64,000 bases of DNA from CAG-492 sp045643465 (lineage in GTDB: Bacteria; Bacillota; Clostridia; TANB77; CAG-508): the NCBI GenBank assembly GCA_045643465.1, contig JAZUKV010000023.1:1-64000 (forward strand), read 5' to 3'. Of this stretch, positions 7,374 to 15,941 are shown piece after piece (positions within the stretch are counted from its first letter, which is position 1; each line of letters opens with the position of its first letter). A program made the translations under genes and the position numbers. The notes below the pieces were generated by a model. That model did no database searches, was not told the origin of the DNA, and worked only from the letters and a program-made list of their open reading frames with translations.

Positions 7374-8882
7374 ATGGCTCAAATAATAGGAGACGTATCA
7401 AGAACTTTTAACGAATTTTTATTATTACCAAATTTAACAGATGAAAGATGTATACCAAGTAATGTTAGTTTGAAAACACCATTAGTAAAATATAGAAAAG
7501 GAGAAGAACCTAAATATTCTGCGAACATCCCTTTTGTGTCTGCAATAATGCAAGCCGTTTCAGGAGAAAAAATGGCTATAGCTTTGGCGCGCGAAGGTGG
7601 ATGTTCTTTTATTTTTGGTTCACAATCAATAGAAGACGAAGCTGAGATGGTTAGAAAAGTAAAAAAACATAAAGCTGGATTTATTAATAGTGATTCAAAT
7701 GTAAAAAGCGGAACACCATTAAGAGAGGTAATAGAATTAATTGAAAGAACAGGACATTCAACAGTAATGATAACTGAGGATGGAACAAGTAAAGGAAAAT
7801 TTATAGGACTAGTAACAGATAAAGATTATAGAGTTACAAGAGCTAATTTAGACGATCCAATTGATATATATATGACTTCAAAAGAAGATGCTGTAACAGC
7901 TAAAAAAGGAATTAGTTTAGCAGAAGCAAATGATCTTATATGGGAACACAAAATTAGTTGTTTACCAATACTAGATGATGAAGGTAACTTATCAAATTTA
8001 GTATTCAGAAAAGATTATGAAGAAAGAAAAAATAATCCAGATTCATTATTAGATGAAAATAAAAGATATATAGTTGGTGCTGGAATCAATACAAGAGATT
8101 ACGAGCAAAGAATACCAGCATTAGTTGAAGCTGGAGTAGATTTAATTTGTATGGATTCTTCAGATGGATATTCAGTATGGCAAAGAAATACTATAGAATG
8201 GGTAAGAGCTCATTATGGTGATGATGTTAAAATAGGAGCTGGAAATGTTGTTGATAAAGAAGGATTTTATTATTTAGCAGAAGCAGGAGCTGATTTCATT
8301 AAAGTTGGTGTTGGAGGAGGTTCAATCTGTATAACGCGTGAAACAAAAGGAATTGGTCGTGGACAAGCAAGTGCTCTTATGGATGTAGTTGAAGCTAGAG
8401 ATGAATATTTTGAAAGAACAGGTATATATATTCCAATATGTTCAGATGGTGGTATAGTTCACGATTATCACATAACATTATCATTAGCAATGGGAGCAGA
8501 TTTTGTAATGATGGGAAGATATTTTGCAAGATTTGATGAAAGCCCAACAAGAAAAGTTAAAATAAATGGAACTTTTGTAAAAGAATATTGGGGAGAAGGT
8601 TCAAACCGTGCAAGAAACTGGCAAAGATATGATTTAGGAGAAACAGGTAAAAACAAATTAAGTTTTGAAGAAGGTGTTGATTCTTATATACCATATGCAG
8701 GACCACTAAAAGACAATTTAGCAGTAACAGTTGCAAAAATAAAATCAACAATGTGCAATTGTGGATCAATATCAATACCAGAATTCCACGAAAAAGCAAG
8801 ATTAACAATGGTATCAAATATTAGTATTAAAGAAGGAAGCGCACATGATGTAATTCTAAAAGAAGTTACAACACAACAATAA
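7374..8882 (+). CDS. guaB: IMP dehydrogenase, Tritrichomonas-type
   Basis: 502 aa, full length. Oxidises IMP to XMP with NAD+, the first step from IMP to GMP. Catalytic Cys319 lies in VGVGGGSICITRE. Two CBS domains occupy about residues 105-215, and the mobile flap has ARNWQRYDLG. The active-site loop reads GSICITRETKGIGRGQ rather than the usual bacterial GSICTTR plus V-x-G-V-G-x-P-Q. This wording, the N-terminus and the C-terminal CNCG motif match, as I recall it, the IMPDH of the protist Tritrichomonas foetus, whose catalytic residue is also Cys319. It forms a guanine nucleotide cluster with guaA and has its own promoter. Confidence 0.95.
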   Translation: MAQIIGDVSRTFNEFLLLPNLTDERCIPSNVSLKTPLVKYRKGEEPKYSANIPFVSAIMQAVSGEKMAIALAREGGCSFIFGSQSIEDEAEMVRKVKKHKAGFINSDSNVKSGTPLREVIELIERTGHSTVMITEDGTSKGKFIGLVTDKDYRVTRANLDDPIDIYMTSKEDAVTAKKGISLAEANDLIWEHKISCLPILDDEGNLSNLVFRKDYEERKNNPDSLLDENKRYIVGAGINTRDYEQRIPALVEAGVDLICMDSSDGYSVWQRNTIEWVRAHYGDDVKIGAGNVVDKEGFYYLAEAGADFIKVGVGGGSICITRETKGIGRGQASALMDVVEARDEYFERTGIYIPICSDGGIVHDYHITLSLAMGADFVMMGRYFARFDESPTRKVKINGTFVKEYWGEGSNRARNWQRYDLGETGKNKLSFEEGVDSYIPYAGPLKDNLAVTVAKIKSTMCNCGSISIPEFHEKARLTMVSNISIKEGSAHDVILKEVTTQQ

Positions 8883-8919
8883 TTTAAAAAAATAAAATAT
8901 TAGCATATAGGAGAATAAA

Positions 8920-9207
8920 ATGTTAGAAGAATATATAAGGAAAAATGTAATAGTTGTTATTGGGACAAATTCAGGAATTAGTACAGGTACACAATCAGTA
9001 CTAGTATCTGGAGTAATTATAGCGCAAGGAACTATTGAAAAATACGATGAAAATTTTGTAAAATTGGAAAATGTGAAAATAATGCGTAATAAGGTATGTG
9101 ATAATCAAGTGGGATGGGCAAAAATACCAGAGCATAAAGCTATTGTAGATGAATATTCATCAATTTTAATAGAAAGATCAAAAATTATAACAATTATGGT
9201 TGAATAA
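8920..9207 (+). CDS. Small conserved-looking protein between guaB and guaA
   Basis: 95 aa behind TAGGAG at a good distance from the ATG. There is no signal peptide or membrane segment. The beta-rich pattern (NVIVVIGTN, VLVSGVIIAQGTIEKYD, FVKLENVKI) looks like a small barrel, perhaps Sm/LSm-like, but I do not recognise the family. It sits 37 bases after guaB and 34 before guaA, so it is co-transcribed with them; any link to purine synthesis is only from position. Confidence 0.6.
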   Translation: MLEEYIRKNVIVVIGTNSGISTGTQSVLVSGVIIAQGTIEKYDENFVKLENVKIMRNKVCDNQVGWAKIPEHKAIVDEYSSILIERSKIITIMVE

Positions 9208-9241
9208 TAAATATTAGCTATAATATTGAAAGGATTAAAAA

Positions 9242-10777
9242 ATGGATAAGGAATTAATTTTAATAATAGACTTTTATGGTCAATATAATCAATTAATTGC
9301 TAGACGTGTGCGTGAATGCAATGTATATTCAGAAATAGTACCATTTAGTACATCAATTGAAAAAATAAAAGAAAAAAATCCAAAGGGAATTATTTTCACA
9401 GGAGGACCTGCAAGTGTATATGCTGAGGGCGCTCCAAAAGTAACAGAAGAAATATTTAAATTAGGAATTCCTGTTTTAGGAATTTGCTATGGAATGCAAC
9501 TAATGACACATATGTTGGGCGGAAAAGTTCAAAGAGCTGACAAACGTGAATATGGTGTAACAAATGTAAATATCAACAATACTTCTAAATTATTTAATGG
9601 TTTTGAAAATACAAATGATTTTTTAATGAGTCATACAGATTTTGTTGAAACTTTACCAGAAGGATTTGAAAATATTGGTTCAACAGACCATTGTCCAAAT
9701 GCTGCAATGCAAAATACTAAAAAGAATTTCTATGGAATTCAATTCCATCCAGAAGTAAATCATTCAAATAGAGGAATAGAAGTTATTAGAAATTTTGTTT
9801 ATGATGTTTGCGGATGTAGTGGAACATGGAAAATGAGCTCTTTTGCTGAAGAAACAGTTAGAGCTATAAAAGAAAAAATCGGAGACAAAAAAGCACTATG
9901 CGCTTTATCAGGAGGAGTTGATTCTTCAGTTGCAGCAGCTTTAATAAACAAAGCAATTGGCAAAAATTTAACTTGTATTTTTGTTGATCATGGTTTATTA
10001 AGAAAAAATGAAGCGGATGAAGTAGAAGAAGTATTTACAAAGAATTTTGATGTTAATTTTATCAGAGTTGATGCGAAAGATAGATTTTTAGGGAAATTAG
10101 CTGGTGTTTCTGATCCTGAGCAAAAAAGAAAAATAATTGGGGAAGAGTTCATTAGAGTATTTGAAGAAGAAGCAAAAAAAATCGGAACAGTTGATTATCT
10201 AGTGCAAGGAACAATTTATCCAGATGTTATTGAAAGTGGTGTTGGTGCCGGAGCAAAAATAAAGAGCCATCATAATGTTGGCGGACTTCCAGACTATGTT
10301 GACTTTAAAGAAATAGTTGAACCATTAAGAGATTTATTTAAAGATGAAGTAAGAAAAGTTGGATTAGAGCTTGGTTTACCAGAATTTTTAGTATATCGTC
10401 AACCATTCCCAGGTCCAGGGCTTGCAATCCGTGTAATAGGAGATATTACAGAGGATAAATTAGTAATTTTAAGAGATGCTGATTATATTTTTAGAGAAGA
10501 AATTGCAAAAGCAGGACTCGATAGATCTATTAACCAATATTTTGCAGTTTTAACAAATATTAAATCTGTTGGTGTTATGGGTGATGAAAGAACTTATGAT
10601 TATACAATAGCTTTAAGAGCAGTAACAACATCAGATTTTATGACAGCTGAATGGACAAAAATACCATATGAAGTATTAGAAGTTGTATCAGCAAGAATTG
10701 TAAATGAAGTAAAACATGTAAACAGAGTAGTTTACGATATAACAGGAAAACCACCAGCAACAATAGAGTGGGAATAA
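9242..10777 (+). CDS. guaA: GMP synthase (glutamine-hydrolysing)
   Basis: 511 aa, normal length. Converts XMP to GMP with ATP and glutamine. The N-terminal class I glutaminase has C82 in GICYGMQ and the pair H169/E171 in QFHPEV. The ATP-pyrophosphatase domain starts with the P-loop SGGVDS (223-228). The dimerisation domain has RQPFPGPGLAIRV and ends in the usual KPPATIEWE. Last gene of the guaB-guaA unit, closed by the terminator at 10798-10829. Confidence 0.97.
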   Translation: MDKELILIIDFYGQYNQLIARRVRECNVYSEIVPFSTSIEKIKEKNPKGIIFTGGPASVYAEGAPKVTEEIFKLGIPVLGICYGMQLMTHMLGGKVQRADKREYGVTNVNINNTSKLFNGFENTNDFLMSHTDFVETLPEGFENIGSTDHCPNAAMQNTKKNFYGIQFHPEVNHSNRGIEVIRNFVYDVCGCSGTWKMSSFAEETVRAIKEKIGDKKALCALSGGVDSSVAAALINKAIGKNLTCIFVDHGLLRKNEADEVEEVFTKNFDVNFIRVDAKDRFLGKLAGVSDPEQKRKIIGEEFIRVFEEEAKKIGTVDYLVQGTIYPDVIESGVGAGAKIKSHHNVGGLPDYVDFKEIVEPLRDLFKDEVRKVGLELGLPEFLVYRQPFPGPGLAIRVIGDITEDKLVILRDADYIFREEIAKAGLDRSINQYFAVLTNIKSVGVMGDERTYDYTIALRAVTTSDFMTAEWTKIPYEVLEVVSARIVNEVKHVNRVVYDITGKPPATIEWE

Positions 10778-10797
10778 TATTTTTAATAAAAAGAAAG

Positions 10798-10829
10798 CTC
10801 TAACTATAAAAATATAGTTAGAGTTTTTT
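10798..10829 (+). terminator. Terminator of the guanine operon
   Basis: CTCTAACTATA and TATAGTTAGAG form an 11-bp stem around a four-base loop, followed by six T's. It also separates guaA from the convergent gene at 10840. Confidence 0.9.
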
Positions 10830-10839
10830 CAAACAAAAG

Positions 10840-11247
10840 CTAAATGGTTTCTTCATATAAGGTTACTGTTTTTTCTTCGAATCCTGCGATAACTGTTATT
10901 GATGATTTTGTAATAGACATAGTTTTCTTTTTTAGAAAAGACATTATATCTATTTCAGCTTTTTCTGCTGCAGTAACAATTACATCACAAGGATGTATAA
11001 AGCAATCTAAAACAAGTAAACTATCCTGTGTTTGCAATTTTTCAGATATACTTTCTTTAAGGAAGTTTCTAAAATTTTTAATTTGATCTCCAGTAATATG
11101 TGGAGTGCCTCCACACAATATACGTGCTAAGATTAAACTAAATTTTGGAGTGTTATTTTTATGCTGTAGTTCTTTTTCAAGTTGTTCTGCCCACCAATCA
11201 GCTGCAGTTGCAGCTTTTTTGCTTATGTTTGCTGGAATATCTGCCAT
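10840..11247 (-). CDS. Hypothetical protein
   Basis: 135 aa on the minus strand. The start codon follows AAGGAGG with an 8-base gap, so translation is well supported. It is a soluble protein with an N-terminal helical part (AADWWAEQLEKELQH) and a C-terminal half rich in I/V/T strands. I recognise no domain. It converges on guaA and shares that terminator region. The style of the N-terminus (KKAATAADWWAEQL) recalls small proteins of prophages, but this is only an impression. Confidence 0.6.
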   Translation of the reverse strand: MADIPANISKKAATAADWWAEQLEKELQHKNNTPKFSLILARILCGGTPHITGDQIKNFRNFLKESISEKLQTQDSLLVLDCFIHPCDVIVTAAEKAEIDIMSFLKKKTMSITKSSITVIAGFEEKTVTLYEETI

Positions 11248-11397
11248 AGTTAATCCTCCTTAATTAGATTTTGGCATTTAATAAGTAATATACTAAATGG
11301 TACATTTAAAATACCATAAACATAAAGACTATTATATAATATTTTTATATAAATTGCAAGTATAATGCTTAGATTAATTTGTGGATAAAAATAAAAA

Positions 11398-11430
11398 ACA
11401 TTCTGGAATAAATTTCCAAAATGTTTTTTT
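11398..11430 (-). terminator. Terminator of the small lipoprotein gene
   Basis: On the minus strand ACATTTTGGAA pairs with TTCCAGAATGT (one G-U pair), followed by a T-run. A T-run is also present on the plus strand, so it may work both ways. Confidence 0.8.
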
Positions 11431-11431
11431 A

Positions 11432-11842
11432 TTATTTAACGTTATAACCTTTTTCTTCTAGTTGTTTTTTGAAGCTATCTCTTGATAAATCATCATCATT
11501 TAATTTAGATGTTTCAGCAAAACTTTTAACACTCATATTTAAAGTAACTTTTTTACCATCTTGTTTAACTTCTAATCCATCAACTTGAGAAGAAGCCATT
11601 TGATATAATCCAGCAGCAGATTTTGCTTTGCTGTCGTTATCAAATTCCATTGTCCATACTATTTTATCAGCTTTATTACTTTTAAATGTTATTTCAATTT
11701 TTTCTTCATAAGCTCCTAGTAGACTATCTTCAGCACCAACTGATTTTGTAGCAACAAGTTTTTTACTACCGCATCCTGTTAAAGCCATAAGCATTACAGC
11801 TAATAACATTATTAACGCAGAAACTTTTAGAACTTTTTTCAT
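11432..11842 (-). CDS. Small lipoprotein, DUF1307/YehR-like
   Basis: 136 aa. The signal peptide ends in the lipobox ALTGC with Cys24 as lipidation site. The mature part has alternating strands (EEKIEITFKSNKADKIVWTM), a helix and a C-terminal segment (FKKQLEEKGYNVK) resembling the YehR/DUF1307 lipoproteins, which are also about 130-150 aa. Start supported by GGAGGTGA upstream. Monocistronic, with its own promoter and terminator. Function of the family is not known to me. Confidence 0.65.
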   Translation of the reverse strand: MKKVLKVSALIMLLAVMLMALTGCGSKKLVATKSVGAEDSLLGAYEEKIEITFKSNKADKIVWTMEFDNDSKAKSAAGLYQMASSQVDGLEVKQDGKKVTLNMSVKSFAETSKLNDDDLSRDSFKKQLEEKGYNVK

Positions 11843-11874
11843 TTATGTCACCTCCTATTATTCTAGATACACAC

Positions 11875-11903
11875 ATTATATATATAAATGTTATACTTGT
11901 CTA
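11875..11903 (-). promoter_or_regulatory. Sigma-A promoter of the small lipoprotein gene
   Basis: On the minus strand TAGACA (11903-11898) and TATAAT (11880-11875) are separated by 17 bases. Confidence 0.7.
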
Positions 11904-11951
11904 GTATTTTATTAAAATCTTAAAAAAAAGCATCAAAACGCTAAAAAATAA

Positions 11952-11980
11952 TTGACAGTTGGTAATAATTGTTATATAAT
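11952..11980 (+). promoter_or_regulatory. Consensus promoter of the ribosomal superoperon
   Basis: TTGACA at 11952-11957 and TATAAT at 11975-11980 with a 17-base spacer: a perfect sigma-A promoter, fitting the high expression of ribosomal protein genes. It lies about 240 bases before rpsJ. Confidence 0.9.
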
Positions 11981-11982
11981 AG

Positions 11983-12205
11983 ACGAGCATGTAAGATTAG
12001 CGATGAAGTAGGATGTGGCTACAGCCTTTGAAATAGCAGGGCTGGAGGGAACTCCTATGGAGTATGTCGTGGCTTAGACCAGGCGGTAAGTTATTTAAAT
12101 ATAAGCACTTATCCCAAGAAAAAAATCATGCAAAACTTGGGCTTTAATATTAGGCGTTAATGAAACACCAGGGTGCGTTTATAACTTCCGACTAATAATT
12201 TAAAA
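11983..12205 (+). ncRNA. Structured leader RNA of the S10 operon
   Basis: The transcript between promoter and rpsJ is GC-richer than its surroundings and can fold extensively. ACGAgCAT (11983-11990) pairs with ATGTCGT (12064-12070) and closes a domain with CAGCC/GGCTG and GGAG-GGAA-CTCC stems. CTCC (12052-12055) can instead pair with the next GGAG (12059-12062). A second domain has CCCAAG/CTTGGG (12113-12118 with 12136-12141) and CACC/GGTG. There is no T-box consensus and no terminator. Leaders of this operon carry autoregulation by a ribosomal protein in other bacteria; that role here is inference. Confidence 0.6.
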
Positions 12206-12226
12206 ATTTTAAGGAGGGAAATTTAC

Positions 12227-12559
12227 ATGGCAACAGTAACAGGAAATGCGGTAGCAAGCGAAAAAATTAGAATAAGATTAAAAGCTTATGATCATGTAGT
12301 ATTAGAACAGTCTGCTGAAAAAATAGTAGATACTGCTAAGAAAACAGGAGCAAAAGTTTCAGGTCCTATTCCACTACCAACAGAAAAGGAAATCATAACA
12401 ATATTACGTTCTCCACACAAACACAAAGATTCAAGAGAACAATTTGAAATGAGAACACACAAAAGAGTTATTGATATTCTTTATCCAACACAAAAAACTG
12501 TAGATAGTCTTATGAAAATAGACTTACCAGCAGGTGTTGATATAGAAATCAAACTATAA
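12227..12559 (+). CDS. rpsJ: 30S ribosomal protein S10
   Basis: 110 aa, first gene of the superoperon, after AAGGAGGG. Typical S10 motifs are IRIRLKAYDH near the start and GPIPLPTEKE plus SPHKHKDSREQFEMRTHKR in the middle. A short N-terminal extension (about nine residues) precedes the conserved core. S10 is in the 30S head and, in E. coli, also binds NusB in antitermination. Confidence 0.97.
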   Translation: MATVTGNAVASEKIRIRLKAYDHVVLEQSAEKIVDTAKKTGAKVSGPIPLPTEKEIITILRSPHKHKDSREQFEMRTHKRVIDILYPTQKTVDSLMKIDLPAGVDIEIKL

Positions 12560-12657
12560 TTTTAAATTATTTAGTTAAAGAAGGTCTCTATAAGACCAAG
12601 CTGATACTTATTTTAAATAAGAAAATTATCAGCCAATAGTATTTAGGAGGAAAGAAA

Positions 12658-13284
12658 ATGAAAACTTTAATAGGTAAAAAAGTTGGAATGACTCAAATAT
12701 TTGATGAAAAAGGAAGAGTAGTTCCAGTAACAGTTATTGAAGCTGGTCCTTGTGTAATCGCACAAGTTAAATCAGTAGAAACAGATGGATATAATGCTAT
12801 CCAATTAGGATTCGAAGATGTAAAAGAATCAAAATTAAACAAACCAGAAAAAGGACATTTTGCAAAAGCAAATATAGCTCCAAAGAAACATTTAAGAGAA
12901 TTTAGATTAGATTCAGTAGAAGGAGTTACTGTAGGAACAGAATTAACAGTAAGTGAATTCACTGAAGGAGATAGATTAGACATCCAAGGAACTTCAAAAG
13001 GAAAAGGATTCCAAGGTGTTATTAAACGTCATGGACAACACAGAGGACCAATGGGACATGGTTCTATGTATCATAGAAGACCAGGTTCAATGGGACCAAC
13101 ATCAACTCCAGGTAGAGTATTCAAAGGTAAAAAATTACCAGGACATATGGGAAGAGTTACTGTAACAATACAAAACTTAGATGTTGTTAAAGTTGATACA
13201 GACAAAAATGTAGTATTAGTAAAAGGTAGCGTACCTGGACCTAAAGGTGCAATATTAAAATTAAAAACAAGCGTAAAAGCATAA
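12658..13284 (+). CDS. rplC: 50S ribosomal protein L3
   Basis: 208 aa, complete. Motifs GKKVGMTQIFDEKG at the start and KGKGFQGVIKRHG with HGSMYHRRPGSMG in the extension that reaches the peptidyl-transferase centre. L3 is an early 50S assembly protein. The 98-base gap after rpsJ holds two short hairpins (GGTCT/AGACC and GCTGATA/TATCAGC). Confidence 0.97.
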   Translation: MKTLIGKKVGMTQIFDEKGRVVPVTVIEAGPCVIAQVKSVETDGYNAIQLGFEDVKESKLNKPEKGHFAKANIAPKKHLREFRLDSVEGVTVGTELTVSEFTEGDRLDIQGTSKGKGFQGVIKRHGQHRGPMGHGSMYHRRPGSMGPTSTPGRVFKGKKLPGHMGRVTVTIQNLDVVKVDTDKNVVLVKGSVPGPKGAILKLKTSVKA

Positions 13285-13300
13285 GGAAGGAGGAAATATA

Positions 13301-13924
13301 ATGCCAAGTATAGATGTATACAATATAGAAGGTAAAAAAGTTAACACAGTTGACTTAAAAGAAGAAATATTTGGAATTGAACCAAATGAAGCTGTTGTAC
13401 ATAGTGTATTAGTAAACTTCCTTGCAAATCAAAGACAAGGAACACAAAGTACAAAGACAAGAGCAGAAGTTCGTGGTGGTGGAAGAAAACCATGGAGACA
13501 AAAAGGAACTGGTAGAGCAAGACAAGGAAGTATTAGAGCTCCACAATGGATTAAAGGTGGTATAGCTTTAGGACCAAAACCTCGTTCTTATGTATATACA
13601 GTTAATAAGAAAGAAAAGAGATTAGCAATCAAATCTATATTAAGTTCAAAAGTTTTAGAAAATCAATTAGTAGTTGTTGATTCATTAGAATTAAAAGAAA
13701 TCAAAACAAATGCTATGGTTAAAGCTTTAAATAACTTAAAAGTAGAAGAAAAAGCTTTAATATTATTACCAGAAAAGAACGAAAACGTTCAAAAATCTGC
13801 AAGAAATATTGAAGGAATCAAAACTACATTAGTTAATACAATAAATGTATATGATTTATTAAAATATAATAAATTAGTTGTAACATTAGATACAGTTAAA
13901 AAATTAGAGGAGGTGTACGCATAA
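13301..13924 (+). CDS. rplD: 50S ribosomal protein L4
   Basis: 207 aa, complete. The conserved loop QGTQSTKTRAEVRGGGRKPW followed by RQKGTGRARQGS lines the peptide exit tunnel. Its stop overlaps the start of rplW by one base, indicating translational coupling. Confidence 0.97.
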   Translation: MPSIDVYNIEGKKVNTVDLKEEIFGIEPNEAVVHSVLVNFLANQRQGTQSTKTRAEVRGGGRKPWRQKGTGRARQGSIRAPQWIKGGIALGPKPRSYVYTVNKKEKRLAIKSILSSKVLENQLVVVDSLELKEIKTNAMVKALNNLKVEEKALILLPEKNENVQKSARNIEGIKTTLVNTINVYDLLKYNKLVVTLDTVKKLEEVYA

Positions 13925-14268
13925 TGATGCCAGAAGATATAATTATAGAGCCAATTATTACTGAAAAAAGTAATGAAGTGCTTCAATCAGGAAAGTATAC
14001 TTTCAAAGTAAACAAAAAAGCAACAAAGGTTGATATAGCAAGAGCTGTAGAAAAATTATTCGACGTTAGAGTATTAGATGTAAACACAATATCTATAAAA
14101 GGGAAACAAAAAAGAGTAGGAAGATCAGTTGGAAAAACTTCAGACTGGAAAAAAGCTGTAGTTCAAATTGATACAGATCCACAAGCTAAATCATATTTAG
14201 AAAAAGGTGGAAAAGCTAAAAAAGTTTCTAAATCAGTTAAAAATTCAATTGATGCTTACGGAATTTAA
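13924..14268 (+). CDS. rplW: 50S ribosomal protein L23
   Basis: 114 aa. EPIITEKS near the start and the TKVDIARAVEKLFDV segment are typical. L23 sits at the tunnel exit and is a docking site for SRP and trigger factor. A second ATG follows directly (13927), so the true start may be one codon later. The C-terminus is slightly extended compared with short L23 forms. Confidence 0.96.
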   Translation: MMPEDIIIEPIITEKSNEVLQSGKYTFKVNKKATKVDIARAVEKLFDVRVLDVNTISIKGKQKRVGRSVGKTSDWKKAVVQIDTDPQAKSYLEKGGKAKKVSKSVKNSIDAYGI

Positions 14269-14289
14269 TTTTCTTATATAAATAAGAAT

Positions 14290-14339
14290 AATATTATCGG
14301 GAAAATACCCGGACAATAAATAATATCTGCTTAGTGCAG
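14290..14339 (+). other. Hairpins before rplB
   Basis: CGGG/CCCG (14298-14301 with 14308-14311) is enclosed by ATATTAT/ATAATAT, and a CTGC-TTAGT-GCAG hairpin follows. There is no T-run, so they may be processing or regulatory structures in the operon transcript. Confidence 0.4.
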
Positions 14340-14383
14340 CAGGAAAATATGCACAAATATAAAATTAAAGGAGAGAAATAAAA

Positions 14384-15217
14384 ATGGGAATGAAACATTT
14401 TAACCCAACAACTCCATCACTAAGAAACATGACAGTTTCAACATTTGATGAAATAACAAAAAAGACTCCTGAAAAATCTTTATTAGCAACAAAAAAGAAA
14501 AATGCAGGAAGAAACTCTTATGGAAGAATAACTGTTAGACATCAAGGTGGAGGAAACAGACAAAAATACAGATTAGTAGATTTTAAAAGAAGAAAAGATG
14601 ATATGGCAGCAACAGTACTTGGTATCGAATATGATCCAAACAGAAGTGCTAACATAGCTTTAATAGAATATGAAGATGGAGAAAGAGCTTATATACTAGC
14701 TCCTATCGGATTAACAGATGGTGCAAAAGTTATATCAGGAGAAAAAGCTGACATTAAACCAGGAAACTGTATGAAAATAGAAAATATTCCAGTAGGTACA
14801 ATGATTCACAATATAGAATTAAATCCTGGTCAAGGTGGAAAATTAGTTAGAGCAGCAGGACAAGAAGCTCAATTAATGGCTAAAGAAGGAAAATATGCTC
14901 ACGTAAGACTTCCATCAGGAGAAATGAGATTAATAATGTCAGTATGTAGAGCAACAATTGGTACAATTGGAAATTCTGATCATGAAAATGTTAAATTAGG
15001 AAAAGCTGGAAGAAGCAGACATATGGGATTAAGACCAGAAGTTAGAGGATCTGTTATGAACCCATGCGATCACCCTCATGGTGGTGGTGAAGGTAGAGCT
15101 CCAGTAGGACACGCAGGACCAATGACACCTTGGGGTAAACCAGCTCTAGGATACAAGACAAGAAAACGTAATAAAAAGTCAAATAAATTTATCGTAAAGA
15201 GAAGAAATAGCAAATAA
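14384..15217 (+). CDS. rplB: 50S ribosomal protein L2
   Basis: 277 aa, normal length. Shows GRITVRHQGGGNRQKYR near the N-terminus and MNPCDHPHGGGEGRAPVG with the conserved peptidyl-transferase His near the C-terminus. A core 23S-binding protein needed for subunit joining. Start after AAAGGAGAG. Confidence 0.97.
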   Translation: MGMKHFNPTTPSLRNMTVSTFDEITKKTPEKSLLATKKKNAGRNSYGRITVRHQGGGNRQKYRLVDFKRRKDDMAATVLGIEYDPNRSANIALIEYEDGERAYILAPIGLTDGAKVISGEKADIKPGNCMKIENIPVGTMIHNIELNPGQGGKLVRAAGQEAQLMAKEGKYAHVRLPSGEMRLIMSVCRATIGTIGNSDHENVKLGKAGRSRHMGLRPEVRGSVMNPCDHPHGGGEGRAPVGHAGPMTPWGKPALGYKTRKRNKKSNKFIVKRRNSK

Positions 15218-15251
15218 TTAAAATATTTTAATTAAGGAGGGAAATTTTAAT

Positions 15252-15527
15252 ATGTCAAGATCAAGCAAAAAAATGCCTTATGTTTCTCCTAAGCTTTTAG
15301 CTAGAATAGAGAAAATGAACGAAACTGGTGAAAAAGAAGTTCTAAAAACATGGTCAAGATCTTCTACAATATATCCACAAATGATTGGACACACAATAGC
15401 TGTTCATGATGGTAGAAAACATGTTCCAGTTTACTTAACAGAGGAAATGATAGGACATAAATTAGGAGAATTTGCTCCTACAAGAACATTTAAAGGACAT
15501 TCAGGAGATAAAACAACAAAAAAATAA
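15252..15527 (+). CDS. rpsS: 30S ribosomal protein S19
   Basis: 91 aa. Motifs KTWSRSSTIYPQMIGHTIAV and LGEFAPTRTFKGH. It forms a head complex with S13. Preceded by AAGGAGGG. Confidence 0.97.
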   Translation: MSRSSKKMPYVSPKLLARIEKMNETGEKEVLKTWSRSSTIYPQMIGHTIAVHDGRKHVPVYLTEEMIGHKLGEFAPTRTFKGHSGDKTTKK

Positions 15528-15562
15528 GAGAGAGTTCTTAATATAATAAGGAGGTAAAAAAA

Positions 15563-15922
15563 GTGGAAGAAAAGCAAGAAATGATTCCAGAAGCAGTAGC
15601 AACTCTTAAAAATGCTAGAATTTCAGCTAGAAAAGTTAAAATAGTAGCAGATTTAATAAGAGGAAAAGATGCTAAAGAAGCTTTAGCAATAGTTAAATTT
15701 ACACCAAAAGCTTCATCAGAAGTAATAGAAAAATTATTAAAATCAGCTATAGCAAATGCTGAAAATAACCATGGTATGAAATCTAATAACTTATATGTAT
15801 CTGAAATATTTGCAAATCAAGGTCCAACAATGAAAAGAATTAGACCAGCTGCAAAAGGTTCAGCAGTAAGAATAAGAAAGAGAACAAGCCATATAACAAT
15901 CAAATTAAGAGAAAGAGCATAA
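15563..15922 (+). CDS. rplV: 50S ribosomal protein L22
   Basis: 119 aa starting at GTG (15563) with AAGGAGG upstream. NARISARKVKIVADLIRGKD is the family N-terminal helix, and the tunnel loop GPTMKRIRPAAKGSA is intact; in other species changes in this loop give macrolide resistance. Confidence 0.96.
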   Translation: MEEKQEMIPEAVATLKNARISARKVKIVADLIRGKDAKEALAIVKFTPKASSEVIEKLLKSAIANAENNHGMKSNNLYVSEIFANQGPTMKRIRPAAKGSAVRIRKRTSHITIKLRERA

Positions 15923-15941
15923 GAAAGGAGGAGTTATTAAT

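Noticed and set aside
10844..11086. Plus-strand frame opposite the hypothetical gene at 10840
   Set aside because: No ribosome site of its own; the minus-strand frame is longer and has AAGGAGG.
11983..12205. T-box or other known riboswitch in the S10 leader
   Set aside because: There is no GGTGG-type antiterminator sequence, no terminator and no specifier layout.
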